From: Sphingobacterium lactis | GTDB taxonomy: Bacteria > Bacteroidota > Bacteroidia > Sphingobacteriales > Sphingobacteriaceae | NCBI RefSeq assembly: GCF_011046555.1 | Contig: NZ_CP049246.1 | Span: 1,054,001-1,118,000, forward strand | Length of the DNA: 64,000 bases | Direction of reading: 5' to 3' | Part shown: piece after piece, positions 42,742 to 50,188 of the stretch | How positions within the stretch are numbered: position 1 is the first letter of the stretch | Layout of the letters: the number at the start of each line of letters is the position of its first letter | Program-made: the position numbers and the translations under genes | The notes under the pieces: model-generated | The model's database searches: none | Seen by the model: the letters and a program-made list of their open reading frames with translations, nothing else | Told to the model about the DNA's origin: nothing

Positions 42742-42928
42742 TACCCATAAATCTAAAGAAAATCTGGAAAATCAGCCATCTTGACCCTAACGAAAAATGT
42801 GAATTGCACAACAAAATCCCTGAAAAACAGGAGTTGAAATAGTCGTTAAAATTTGTAATTTGCTTAACCATTAATCTATGAATAAGGATGGCCATACATA
42901 TTGATAATCAGCTATTATTTATTTCTTA

Positions 42929-45238
42929 ATGAATTACGACGACTTAGAACAATTATTTTATTCTGGAGAATTGGCGGCCTGCATCGATGGCTGTGTTCAC
43001 TATTTAATCGACCATCCCGGGGATGTTGAAGTTATTTTCTTGTTGGCTGTAGCGAAGCATGACCTGGCTTACCCAAATGGGCATGAAGCGGTTTATGAGA
43101 CCCTGCAAGCAGAGGTAATCCCCCTGTTGCGTTCCATGATCCCCTTAGAGCCTGAAAATCCACGGGCACGATTCAATATACTCAATTATATTTTGGGCAA
43201 TGAATATGACCTCTTTCAAATCGCACGACCGAAAAAGCATGTGACCGCCGAGAATAAGGATGAATTTATTGGGTATGCCAAAGATCTAATTGCAGTAAAA
43301 GAACATGCCGTATATGGCTATGATTTTCTGATTCGTATCCATGAGTCTTTAGGAGATGATGAAGAACTACTGCTTGCATTAGATCAGGCAATCGCCTTTT
43401 TTGACGTGTTCTTCAAGCATGAACGGGACATAAAAGATAGAAATATATCCATTACTTGGATGAAGAAGATCTATCTCCTGGATCGAAACAAAGATTTGGC
43501 TATGGAGAGCAACATCTTGGAAATTATTGAAACGGGTTTACCGCGTTTCGTTTCAGGACATGCCGGACAGTACTTTGATCTGGCGGAGATTGCGCAGGAA
43601 CATAATAATTTTGATCTCGCGCTTAAAATCTTGCTCAAGGTTGTCAGGGGTGATGATGAGAACGACCAGATTCAGGAAGGCCTCGTCAAATGGCATCAGC
43701 GGTTTTCTGATCTGATCGATAAAGGGTTCCATCCGACCGATGTGCTTTATTTTCAACTCTTGGTGGAGCGTGCCTATCCTGAACGCTTACAGATAGCAGA
43801 GGATTATTATTATCAACATGCCTTGGAAATCATACAGCGCTATCCCAATACCTACGGGGCCTTCCATTTTGCCGGAACCTATCTGTATGAACAGGGGGAT
43901 TTTGACCAAGCTGTATCCTACTTTCGAAATGCATTGGCCATCCAGCAGCAAGTGACCACCTGGAGAAGGATGGTCGAGTCCCGATTCCTGGCCAATGGTA
44001 CGCTTGAGGAACAGGTTCCTCAATTTAAGGATATTCCGAGAGATCTGTATAACGAAGGCGTGAACTTGGATGCCTTCCTGAAGAATATGGAAGAGAGTGC
44101 CGTGAAGGAAGCCTTGCGGAATCTGGATGTGATGATTTACCAGCAATCATTTGAAGCATTCCGAAAATATTTTGAAGAGGACAAATATGAAAGCGACCTG
44201 TTCGGGGATGAGCATTGCTGGGCAATGTGCTGCAATAACTTGGCTATAGCCTATACAGCACAGGGAAATTACCATGATGCCGTAGAAGTTGCTCAGGAAG
44301 GCTTGAAACATGCCGAATTCCAGGAACTTCATTACAGCTTAGTGGAGGCAGCCATAGAGTCCAATGATTACCTGACTGCCCAAGAAGCCCTACAAACCTA
44401 TTTTGATCAGTATAACCAGGAAACGGCTTCCTATTATAAATATCTGCAGATGCAAGCGAATTTGGTGATCGTAAATCATCAGTTGGGGGATGAGGAAACA
44501 GAGCTTAACCATGCAAAAGACCTCCTGTTTGCGATCTACGATCATTATCAAGAGAACCCAGATATTTCCGATTATGATTTTCGGGATTTTGAAGCTGCAA
44601 AGAATACGATTGAGACCCTGCTGTACCAGGAATACGAGCATAAACCAGCAGCGGTTAGACAACAGTACTATGAGGAGATTGCCGCAAAATATCCAGATGA
44701 GGCAAATCCGCAGTACAACCTGATGCAGATTTACAATGAACAGGAGGATTACCAACAGGTGAATAGAGCCGCACGCTTATATATGGAAAACAAGCAGGCC
44801 TTTCTGATCAATGACTTCGATAAGGCAAAAACACTCTACATGATCGTAAAAAGTCATTTTCTGATTGGCCAATACCGGGAAGGCGCTGCCCTGTTCTCGG
44901 AATACGATAGTTTTGTGGAACAATCCCTCGAATCCACAGAGTATGTAATATGGCTAAGTTATGGAGTGAAGTTGTTGAGTAAATCCGGAGATTTGGAGGG
45001 TATGGAATCATTGGTGAGTCATTTCCAATCGATTTACAATCAGGAGAATTGGTCTTACGATAGCGATTCTGAAGGTGTTTATCTCGCCCAGGCTACAGCA
45101 TTGTACCAACATGGGAACTTGAAAGAAGCGCATAAGGTTTTGGATTATGTGCTGTCATTTGATGACCACGATAAAATAGCCGACCATTATAAACAGACCT
45201 GGAAGAAACCTGGATTTCTGTCCAAGTTTGGGTTTTAA
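42929..45238 (+). CDS. large TPR-repeat protein, 769 residues
   Basis: A soluble protein made almost wholly of helical repeats; no signal peptide or membrane segment. TPR-like units are visible, e.g. YGAFHFAGTYLYEQGDFDQA, CCNNLAIAYTAQGNYHDAVE, PQYNLMQIYNEQEDYQQVNR and AQATALYQHGNLKEAHKVLD. The first 40 residues are MNYDDLEQLFYSGELAACID and look like a half-unit. The protein is acidic overall. It is a single-gene unit, divergent from the regulator, with a strong terminator 30 nt after the stop. Function unknown; scaffolding is the usual guess. Confidence 0.85.
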   Translation: MNYDDLEQLFYSGELAACIDGCVHYLIDHPGDVEVIFLLAVAKHDLAYPNGHEAVYETLQAEVIPLLRSMIPLEPENPRARFNILNYILGNEYDLFQIARPKKHVTAENKDEFIGYAKDLIAVKEHAVYGYDFLIRIHESLGDDEELLLALDQAIAFFDVFFKHERDIKDRNISITWMKKIYLLDRNKDLAMESNILEIIETGLPRFVSGHAGQYFDLAEIAQEHNNFDLALKILLKVVRGDDENDQIQEGLVKWHQRFSDLIDKGFHPTDVLYFQLLVERAYPERLQIAEDYYYQHALEIIQRYPNTYGAFHFAGTYLYEQGDFDQAVSYFRNALAIQQQVTTWRRMVESRFLANGTLEEQVPQFKDIPRDLYNEGVNLDAFLKNMEESAVKEALRNLDVMIYQQSFEAFRKYFEEDKYESDLFGDEHCWAMCCNNLAIAYTAQGNYHDAVEVAQEGLKHAEFQELHYSLVEAAIESNDYLTAQEALQTYFDQYNQETASYYKYLQMQANLVIVNHQLGDEETELNHAKDLLFAIYDHYQENPDISDYDFRDFEAAKNTIETLLYQEYEHKPAAVRQQYYEEIAAKYPDEANPQYNLMQIYNEQEDYQQVNRAARLYMENKQAFLINDFDKAKTLYMIVKSHFLIGQYREGAALFSEYDSFVEQSLESTEYVIWLSYGVKLLSKSGDLEGMESLVSHFQSIYNQENWSYDSDSEGVYLAQATALYQHGNLKEAHKVLDYVLSFDDHDKIADHYKQTWKKPGFLSKFGF

Positions 45239-45266
45239 AGGCTAATTTCATTCATGTGATGTGTGC

Positions 45267-45307
45267 AACCGTATACCCCCTTTTGAAAAGGGGATATACG
45301 GTTTTTA
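45267..45307 (+). terminator. rho-independent terminator after the TPR gene
   Basis: AACCGTATACCCCCTTTT pairs with AAAAGGGGATATACGGTT with one mismatch and a one-base loop, followed by TTTTT. Confidence 0.9.
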
Positions 45308-45451
45308 TTTGGTTAAAAATTACGCTAAAAGCCGGTCAGTGACGGTTGTATTTTACATGGTTGGTGTTAGGTGTTGTGCCATGTATATCAATTTATTGCT
45401 ACAAGGATTTAACCAATATGAAGAAAAAGCCATGGTAAAAGTTTTTAATCC

Positions 45452-45459
45452 TACCTTTG
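45452..45459 (+). promoter_or_regulatory. -7 promoter box of the acyltransferase gene
   Basis: TACCTTTG fits TAnnTTTG, giving a leader of about 45-50 nt before the ATG at 45511. Confidence 0.5.
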
Positions 45460-45510
45460 CATTTGGAATAGAAACTGTCTGGCGATACAGTTCTGTTCCC
45501 AAAAAACAAA

Positions 45511-46644
45511 ATGCAACCTATGAACGAAAAGTTGTCGAGGGTAATAGATTCCATGCGCATGCCACTAATTTTTTTGGTGGTCATTGCCCATCTTGTACCC
45601 TTTACTCTTCCCGAAATAAATTTCAGCAGGAACCCTGATGATATCTATACCCTGATTTCGGAAATGTTTTCGCACAATATTGCCAAGTTATCTGTTCGGT
45701 GTTATTTTTTGATCTCCGGCTTTTATTTCTTTAATAAGTTTAAGGATGACATTGTCACCTTTTACAGGACGCAGTTGTTTAAAAAGGTCAAATCGCTATT
45801 GGTACCATTTATCGTATGGAATGTGATGTTGATATTGGCCGTTTTCATCAAGCATCATGTTTTCATGAAGGTAGGTTTGGGGCCGGATGAAAGTTATGAT
45901 TTTATTTTGGGGTCAAGTTTTTATGATCTCTTCTGGGGTTTGCCGATCAATTTCCCGCTCTGGTATGTGCGCGACTTGCTCTGTATGATGATCCTGTCAC
46001 CCCTTATTTATTTGCTCATCCGCTATACGAAATACTTTGGCGTGATCGGTTTGGCTGCGCTGTATTTTCTGCAGGTGGAATCGCAGGTTCCCGGTCTCAG
46101 CACAACGGCGATCTTCTTCTTTACCCTAGGTGCTTATTTCGCCGTGGAGAAGATTGATGTCCTTGCCCTTTTTGACAAGTTTAAATATCCAGCCTACATC
46201 CTAACGCTAGTCTTCCTGGTGCTATCCCTTAAGCACAACGGACTGCCTGATCAGGAGTACTATCTGCGACCGTTTATCTTTTTTGGTGTCTTTTCCATTA
46301 TCAACCTGTTTAACCTCCTCTATGACACCAAGCCAGCTTGGAGTAAAAAGCTAATGGGCTATAGTTCCCTTTCCTTTTTTATCTATGCCGCCCATGAGAT
46401 CTATATCATCAACTGGCTAAAGGGTGGGTTCTTCGGTCTATCCTTTTTCAGTGCAGGCTGGGGCAAGTTGATTGCCTATTTTATCATTCCTGTCCTGTGT
46501 ATGGTGATTTGCACGGTGATCTATAAAATCCTGATGAAGATAATCCCGAGGTGGTTCGCTTTTTCTCTTGGCGGTAGGCTCCCCAATTATTACGGCCCTG
46601 TCACTCCCGTTGCAGAAAGCAAATCGGATAAGGTGGAGGCGTAA
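45511..46644 (+). CDS. acyltransferase family 3 membrane protein
   Basis: A 377-residue integral membrane protein with about ten hydrophobic helices. It opens NEKLSRVIDSMRMPLIFLVV, continuing IAHLVPF with the conserved catalytic-type histidine of the acyltransferase-3 family, and shows FWGLPINFPLWYVRDLLCMM in the second loop. LSFFIYAAHEIYIINWLKGG fits the C-terminal conserved region. Such proteins O-acylate sugars or lipids of the envelope. ATG at 45511 and 45520 are both usable. A -7 box lies 52 nt upstream. Acceptor unknown. Confidence 0.85.
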   Translation: MQPMNEKLSRVIDSMRMPLIFLVVIAHLVPFTLPEINFSRNPDDIYTLISEMFSHNIAKLSVRCYFLISGFYFFNKFKDDIVTFYRTQLFKKVKSLLVPFIVWNVMLILAVFIKHHVFMKVGLGPDESYDFILGSSFYDLFWGLPINFPLWYVRDLLCMMILSPLIYLLIRYTKYFGVIGLAALYFLQVESQVPGLSTTAIFFFTLGAYFAVEKIDVLALFDKFKYPAYILTLVFLVLSLKHNGLPDQEYYLRPFIFFGVFSIINLFNLLYDTKPAWSKKLMGYSSLSFFIYAAHEIYIINWLKGGFFGLSFFSAGWGKLIAYFIIPVLCMVICTVIYKILMKIIPRWFAFSLGGRLPNYYGPVTPVAESKSDKVEA

Positions 46645-46785
46645 GGGGAATCGGAAAGTATATCTAAATATTGTTGGCCCTTGCGCTTAACATGCAATTC
46701 AGCATGTTTCGGATTTTCTAAAACCCTAACTTTTCCAACTTTTACGTGTTGGATAATAAGATCCATTCACCTAAAACACACGGAA

Positions 46786-47499
46786 ATGAAAGCTATTGCC
46801 GACAGAATCAAGGAGATAAATTGGGATAATTTTACTGAGCAGATGCATGCCAATGGGTATGCGGTATTACCTAAACTCATTACGCCAACTGAATGTGAAG
46901 TTTTGAAAGAAACGTATGCAGATCCAAATAATTTTCGGAAAACGGTGGTGATGGAGAGGTATCGTTTCGGTTTGGGTGCGTATAAATATTTTAGATATCC
47001 ACTTCCCCAGATTATCCAGGACCTCAGGAAGGAGATCTATCCAGCGCTTGCGGGAATTGCGAATGAATGGTTCCAGCAATTGGGATTGAAGACAGTTTTT
47101 CCGTCGGCTCATGAGGAGCTTCTTGCTCAATGCCACCAAGCGGGACAGGAGCAGGCGACGGTGTTGATCCTGCGGTATGGTAAAGGTGGATTCAATACGT
47201 TGCATCAGGATCTTTACGGAGAGATTTTCTTTCCCATGCAGTTGGTGGTCATGCTGAGCGAGCTGGAGGAAGATTATTCAGGAGGAGAATTTGTCCTGAC
47301 CCAGCAGGTTCCGAGGGCGCAATCGAAAGCCATTGTTTTGCAGCCTTCCAAGGGGGATGTGCTGGTCTTTACCACGAACTTCAAGCCGCAGAAGGGAGCT
47401 CGGGGTTTTTACCGGGTGAACATGAAACATGGTGTCAGTGAGGTTCATTCAGGCGAGCGTTATACGCTGGGTGTTATTTTTCATGATGCCATTTCCTGA
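46786..47499 (+). CDS. 2-oxoglutarate/Fe(II)-dependent oxygenase
   Basis: A 237-residue dioxygenase with the double-stranded beta-helix fold. The iron ligands are H and D of TLHQDLYGEIFFP, with the distal histidine in the strand NMKHGVSEVHSGERYTLGVI and the arginine of ERYTLG for 2-oxoglutarate. LVVMLSELEEDYSGGEFVLT is the core region. The start is the ATG at 46786 (MKAIADRIKEINWD); sequence upstream to 46681 is in frame but not protein-like. It lies 2 nt upstream of an Ada-type zinc-domain gene, so the two form one unit and may act in repair or tolerance of alkylated nucleic acid (inference). Confidence 0.85.
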   Translation: MKAIADRIKEINWDNFTEQMHANGYAVLPKLITPTECEVLKETYADPNNFRKTVVMERYRFGLGAYKYFRYPLPQIIQDLRKEIYPALAGIANEWFQQLGLKTVFPSAHEELLAQCHQAGQEQATVLILRYGKGGFNTLHQDLYGEIFFPMQLVVMLSELEEDYSGGEFVLTQQVPRAQSKAIVLQPSKGDVLVFTTNFKPQKGARGFYRVNMKHGVSEVHSGERYTLGVIFHDAIS

Positions 47500-47501
47500 T
47501 C

Positions 47502-47744
47502 ATGATTTGGCATGCAGCAATACAGGATGATGAATTACGAGTCGCGATTCGGCAAGGTAAAGTCAATTTCGGTGGTAATCGAAAGCTCAAAATATATGGA
47601 AAACTGTCCTGCACTTCCGGAAAACGCATGAAGCGTGAAAATAGGGTGTTCTTCGTCTCTATAGGGGAAGCAATCGAAGCTGGGTACCGGCCCTGTGGCC
47701 ATTGCATGCGCGAGGAATATCTGAAATGGATGGCCAAAAATTAA
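47502..47744 (+). CDS. stand-alone Ada-type metal-binding domain protein
   Basis: An 80-residue protein resembling the N-terminal zinc domain of Ada: GKLSCTSGKRMKRENRVFFV and EAIEAGYRPCGHCMREEYLK. In full Ada, four cysteines bind zinc and one accepts methyl groups. Here Cys37, Cys65 and Cys68 are visible, while the position for the second cysteine (residue 41) is Lys, so methyl-acceptor chemistry is doubtful and metal binding may use another ligand. No methyltransferase or HTH domain follows. It sits 2 nt after the oxygenase stop. Confidence 0.8.
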   Translation: MIWHAAIQDDELRVAIRQGKVNFGGNRKLKIYGKLSCTSGKRMKRENRVFFVSIGEAIEAGYRPCGHCMREEYLKWMAKN

Positions 47745-48297
47745 AATACAGTTGAATTATCAAAATTTTATTCCTTGACCATGATGCCTTGCTGATGATA
47801 GGTTGAAATTCTTTTATCGATACATGTTGCAATTAAGAAGAGGGTAATGTCTATTTAAATTTTTATCTTTAAATACTATTCCATTTATAAGCTTTTGAAG
47901 CTATTTTTCAGGATTACATTTTGCAGTTTCAGACAAGGTAACGCATACGGTATGCCGTATTATTATCCTTAACACGCTCTCGGCCCGCCAATTTTATAAA
48001 GAATACCTGTAAACTCTGCCATTTTCACATTTGAATAGATCGCACAAAATGGTCGTAAGCAATAGCTAGACGTTGTCTAAGGTCCGTCCGTAGTGCGAGC
48101 GTGGTTTAACCGGGGTGCAGACGTGCTATAGACACGCTCTCACCACGCTCTGACCACGCTCTCACCTCAGACAAGGTCCCAAGGAATTTTTACCAAAATG
48201 CCAAGGGATTTAGGTTATTTATTGTCGTAAGTAAATGAAATACAGTGTTTTAATGGTGTTTTGAATTGTTTTGTGTTTTTTTTGCTAATTGGACGGT
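47745..48297. other. intergenic region with short repeats, no gene seen
   Basis: No coding frame is convincing. TCAGACAAGGT occurs at 47929 and again at 48167. CACGCTCTC occurs singly at 47973 and as a tandem array at 48133-48165. A small inverted repeat ATACGG-TATG-CCGTAT lies at 47945-47960. The GC content rises clearly around 48070-48180. Confidence 0.5.
48133..48165 (+). repeat. three tandem 11-bp direct repeats
   Basis: CACGCTCTCAC, CACGCTCTGAC and CACGCTCTCAC follow each other without a gap, differing at one base. Could be a protein-binding array or an unstable microsatellite-like tract. Confidence 0.85.
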
Positions 48298-48642
48298 TTA
48301 TATATACCAAGCTGCGACAATTTTATAGTCGAACCGTTGCATGGTCGGACCTGGAATTGGGCAGCCAAGATACTCCTGCTGTTGGGGGTAGATGGTGTAC
48401 ACCCGGCTTTCAGTGCGCTGTTGATTCATGTATATCCATTTAATTTCCACGGTGATGCCAATAGGTCGTGTGGTGCCGGTGTTTCTGGCATATAGCATTC
48501 GGGAGCCGTGTGGACCACAGACGCTACCTTCGATCATCTTGGCGTCGCGCATTGCATTCTCCTCTGTGTCACGAGCATCTAAGACATCGGATACATTTTC
48601 GTTTTCTACAAATTCGGGAAATTCCCGTTCTAAATTTTCCAT
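48298..48642 (-). CDS. hypothetical protein, 114 residues
   Basis: Not recognised. The frame opens at an ATG at 48642 (MENLEREFPEFVENENVSDV) with an acidic helical N-terminus. It continues as a beta-type region with MLYARNTGTTRPIGITVEIK, WIYMNQQRTESRVYTIYPQQ and LGCPIPGPTMQRFDYKIVAA. Composition looks like a real protein, and no other frame fits better. It lies between repeats and the AraC regulator gene, isolated from any operon. Start and identity are uncertain. Confidence 0.5.
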   Translation of the reverse strand: MENLEREFPEFVENENVSDVLDARDTEENAMRDAKMIEGSVCGPHGSRMLYARNTGTTRPIGITVEIKWIYMNQQRTESRVYTIYPQQQEYLGCPIPGPTMQRFDYKIVAAWYI

Positions 48643-48739
48643 GTGTTTGTAATTGGGTTAATAATATAGCTTAAAAATAACCAGCGAAAAGAGAAGGTCA
48701 AATACCTAGCTGTTGGTATTTTCTAATCTGGACAATGCC

Positions 48740-49609
48740 TTAGTGCTCAGTATTTTGTTTGAATGTTTTGGGGGTAACGCCGGCAATTTTTTTGAACAGG
48801 CGCGTAAAATGGGCTGGATTTTTAAAATGGAAAAGGTAGGCGATTTCGGCAATCGTAAAATTGGAATTTATAAGGTATTCCTTTGTTTCCTCAATAAGTA
48901 GCTCATGGATGATCTGCAATGCGTTTTTATGTTCCACCTGATGGCAGATCCTATTCAGGTGCACATGGCTGATGTCCATTCTGGAAGCATAGTCCTGGAC
49001 GCGGGAAACGTTCTTGATGGTTGATCGGACAAGCCGCTTAAAATGCTGGACTTGGCTTGTGTACTGATCCAGGTTTTCGCTGGTTTTGTTGGTACTTTCC
49101 GTAGACCGGTATAGCTGCAGCAAGATCAGGAAGAGTAGAGCGGTTAGCGCCTGTTGATTTTTGTTGATATCGGAAAGCTCAGTCTGGATACGGGAGTTTA
49201 GAAAATGAATTTCCTGCCAGTGCGGCGAATCCTGAAATTCAATATGCCTTAAGTTTTTCAGAATGTGGTCATTCAGCGGAGGTTGAGCAAGTTCTTTTTC
49301 AAAGAAGGAGGCGTTTATGGAGTACAGATCTCCGTCGGAATCCTCTTTGAACCTGAAGCCGTGCAGGGTATTGGTCGGTATGAAAACAATAAAGGGGGCA
49401 TGCAGTTCTTTTCGTCCATTTGTCGTTGTCAATATCCCCGAGCCAGACCAGATGACAAATAATTGAACGATATCCTTGTGCGTGTGATTCTGGACATCCC
49501 AGCTGTAGAATTTGCTTCGGCGTGCTAAGTTCTCGGCATGCACAAAATCTTTCTGCTGCAATCCAAATCGGTCTCTGTGTAATTCTTTGTAATTCGAAAA
49601 TTTCCCCAT
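48740..49609 (-). CDS. AraC-family transcriptional regulator with cupin-like sensor
   Basis: A 289-residue regulator. The N-terminal half (about 20-120) is cupin-like: HTHKDIVQLFVIWSGSGILT and ELHAPFIVFIPTNTLHGFRF. The C-terminal AraC DNA-binding domain has two helix-turn-helices: DYASRMDISHVHLNRICHQV and INSNFTIAEIAYLFHFKNPA, HFTRLFKKIAGVTPKTFKQN. The ATG at 49609 gives the complete protein. It is divergent from the SusC/SusD pair at 50.2 kb across 580 nt of AT-rich DNA and is the natural candidate to regulate it (inference from position). Confidence 0.9.
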   Translation of the reverse strand: MGKFSNYKELHRDRFGLQQKDFVHAENLARRSKFYSWDVQNHTHKDIVQLFVIWSGSGILTTTNGRKELHAPFIVFIPTNTLHGFRFKEDSDGDLYSINASFFEKELAQPPLNDHILKNLRHIEFQDSPHWQEIHFLNSRIQTELSDINKNQQALTALLFLILLQLYRSTESTNKTSENLDQYTSQVQHFKRLVRSTIKNVSRVQDYASRMDISHVHLNRICHQVEHKNALQIIHELLIEETKEYLINSNFTIAEIAYLFHFKNPAHFTRLFKKIAGVTPKTFKQNTEH

Positions 49610-50094
49610 GTGTGTAGACAGCCCCGTAAGTTATCGATATTAATTGGTTGTTAATTTGTTTTAAAATATACAATTATAATTTCTTTTTGCATAATCATGC
49701 GATCGTTTTGTGTAATAATTCATAATGCAGTCATTTGGAACTATGGTGCATAGTCATCTATAATTTTAAATTGTTTTGACTCTTAATGCTTCCTAATATT
49801 TAATAAATATTTATTCACACAGCTAAAATATGAATGCAACCTAACGATTTTAATTTCAAAAGCTAAATAAAATTCTTGCTATTATCTTGAAAGTATATAA
49901 TATTTTATTAATGTTAATATTTAATTGTATTGAATATTATTTATAAAAATAAAAAAATAAAATATTTGAAATACTCTGTTTACAATACTTCATTAAAGTT
50001 TTGATTTTGTTGTTATTATAAAATATATGTATTATTTACAACTATTTAATTTAAAATATTTCTCAATAAATGTTAAAAAGCTTAAAACTGTTGT
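49610..50094. other. AT-rich divergent intergenic region, regulator and SusC promoters
   Basis: No gene. The stretch is extremely AT-rich, especially 49790-50060, with many runs of A and T. I see no strong hairpin or repeat. It must hold the promoter and regulator sites for the outer-membrane pair. Confidence 0.5.
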
Positions 50095-50102
50095 TATATT
50101 TG
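50095..50102 (+). promoter_or_regulatory. -7 promoter box of the first SusC gene
   Basis: TATATTTG fits TAnnTTTG and predicts a leader of about 80 nt before the ATG at 50189. No clear -33 TTG at the ideal spacing. Confidence 0.45.
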
Positions 50103-50188
50103 TAAAGAAATTAATCTAATTATGGTGATAGGATTTGACCGGTCCTTAAAATCATTAACAAACAATTATTAAAAATTTAAGTAAAGTT

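Noticed and set aside
45261-45638. Open frame of 125 codons before the acyltransferase
   Set aside because: It begins inside the terminator of the TPR gene and overlaps the acyltransferase start in another frame; no conserved features.
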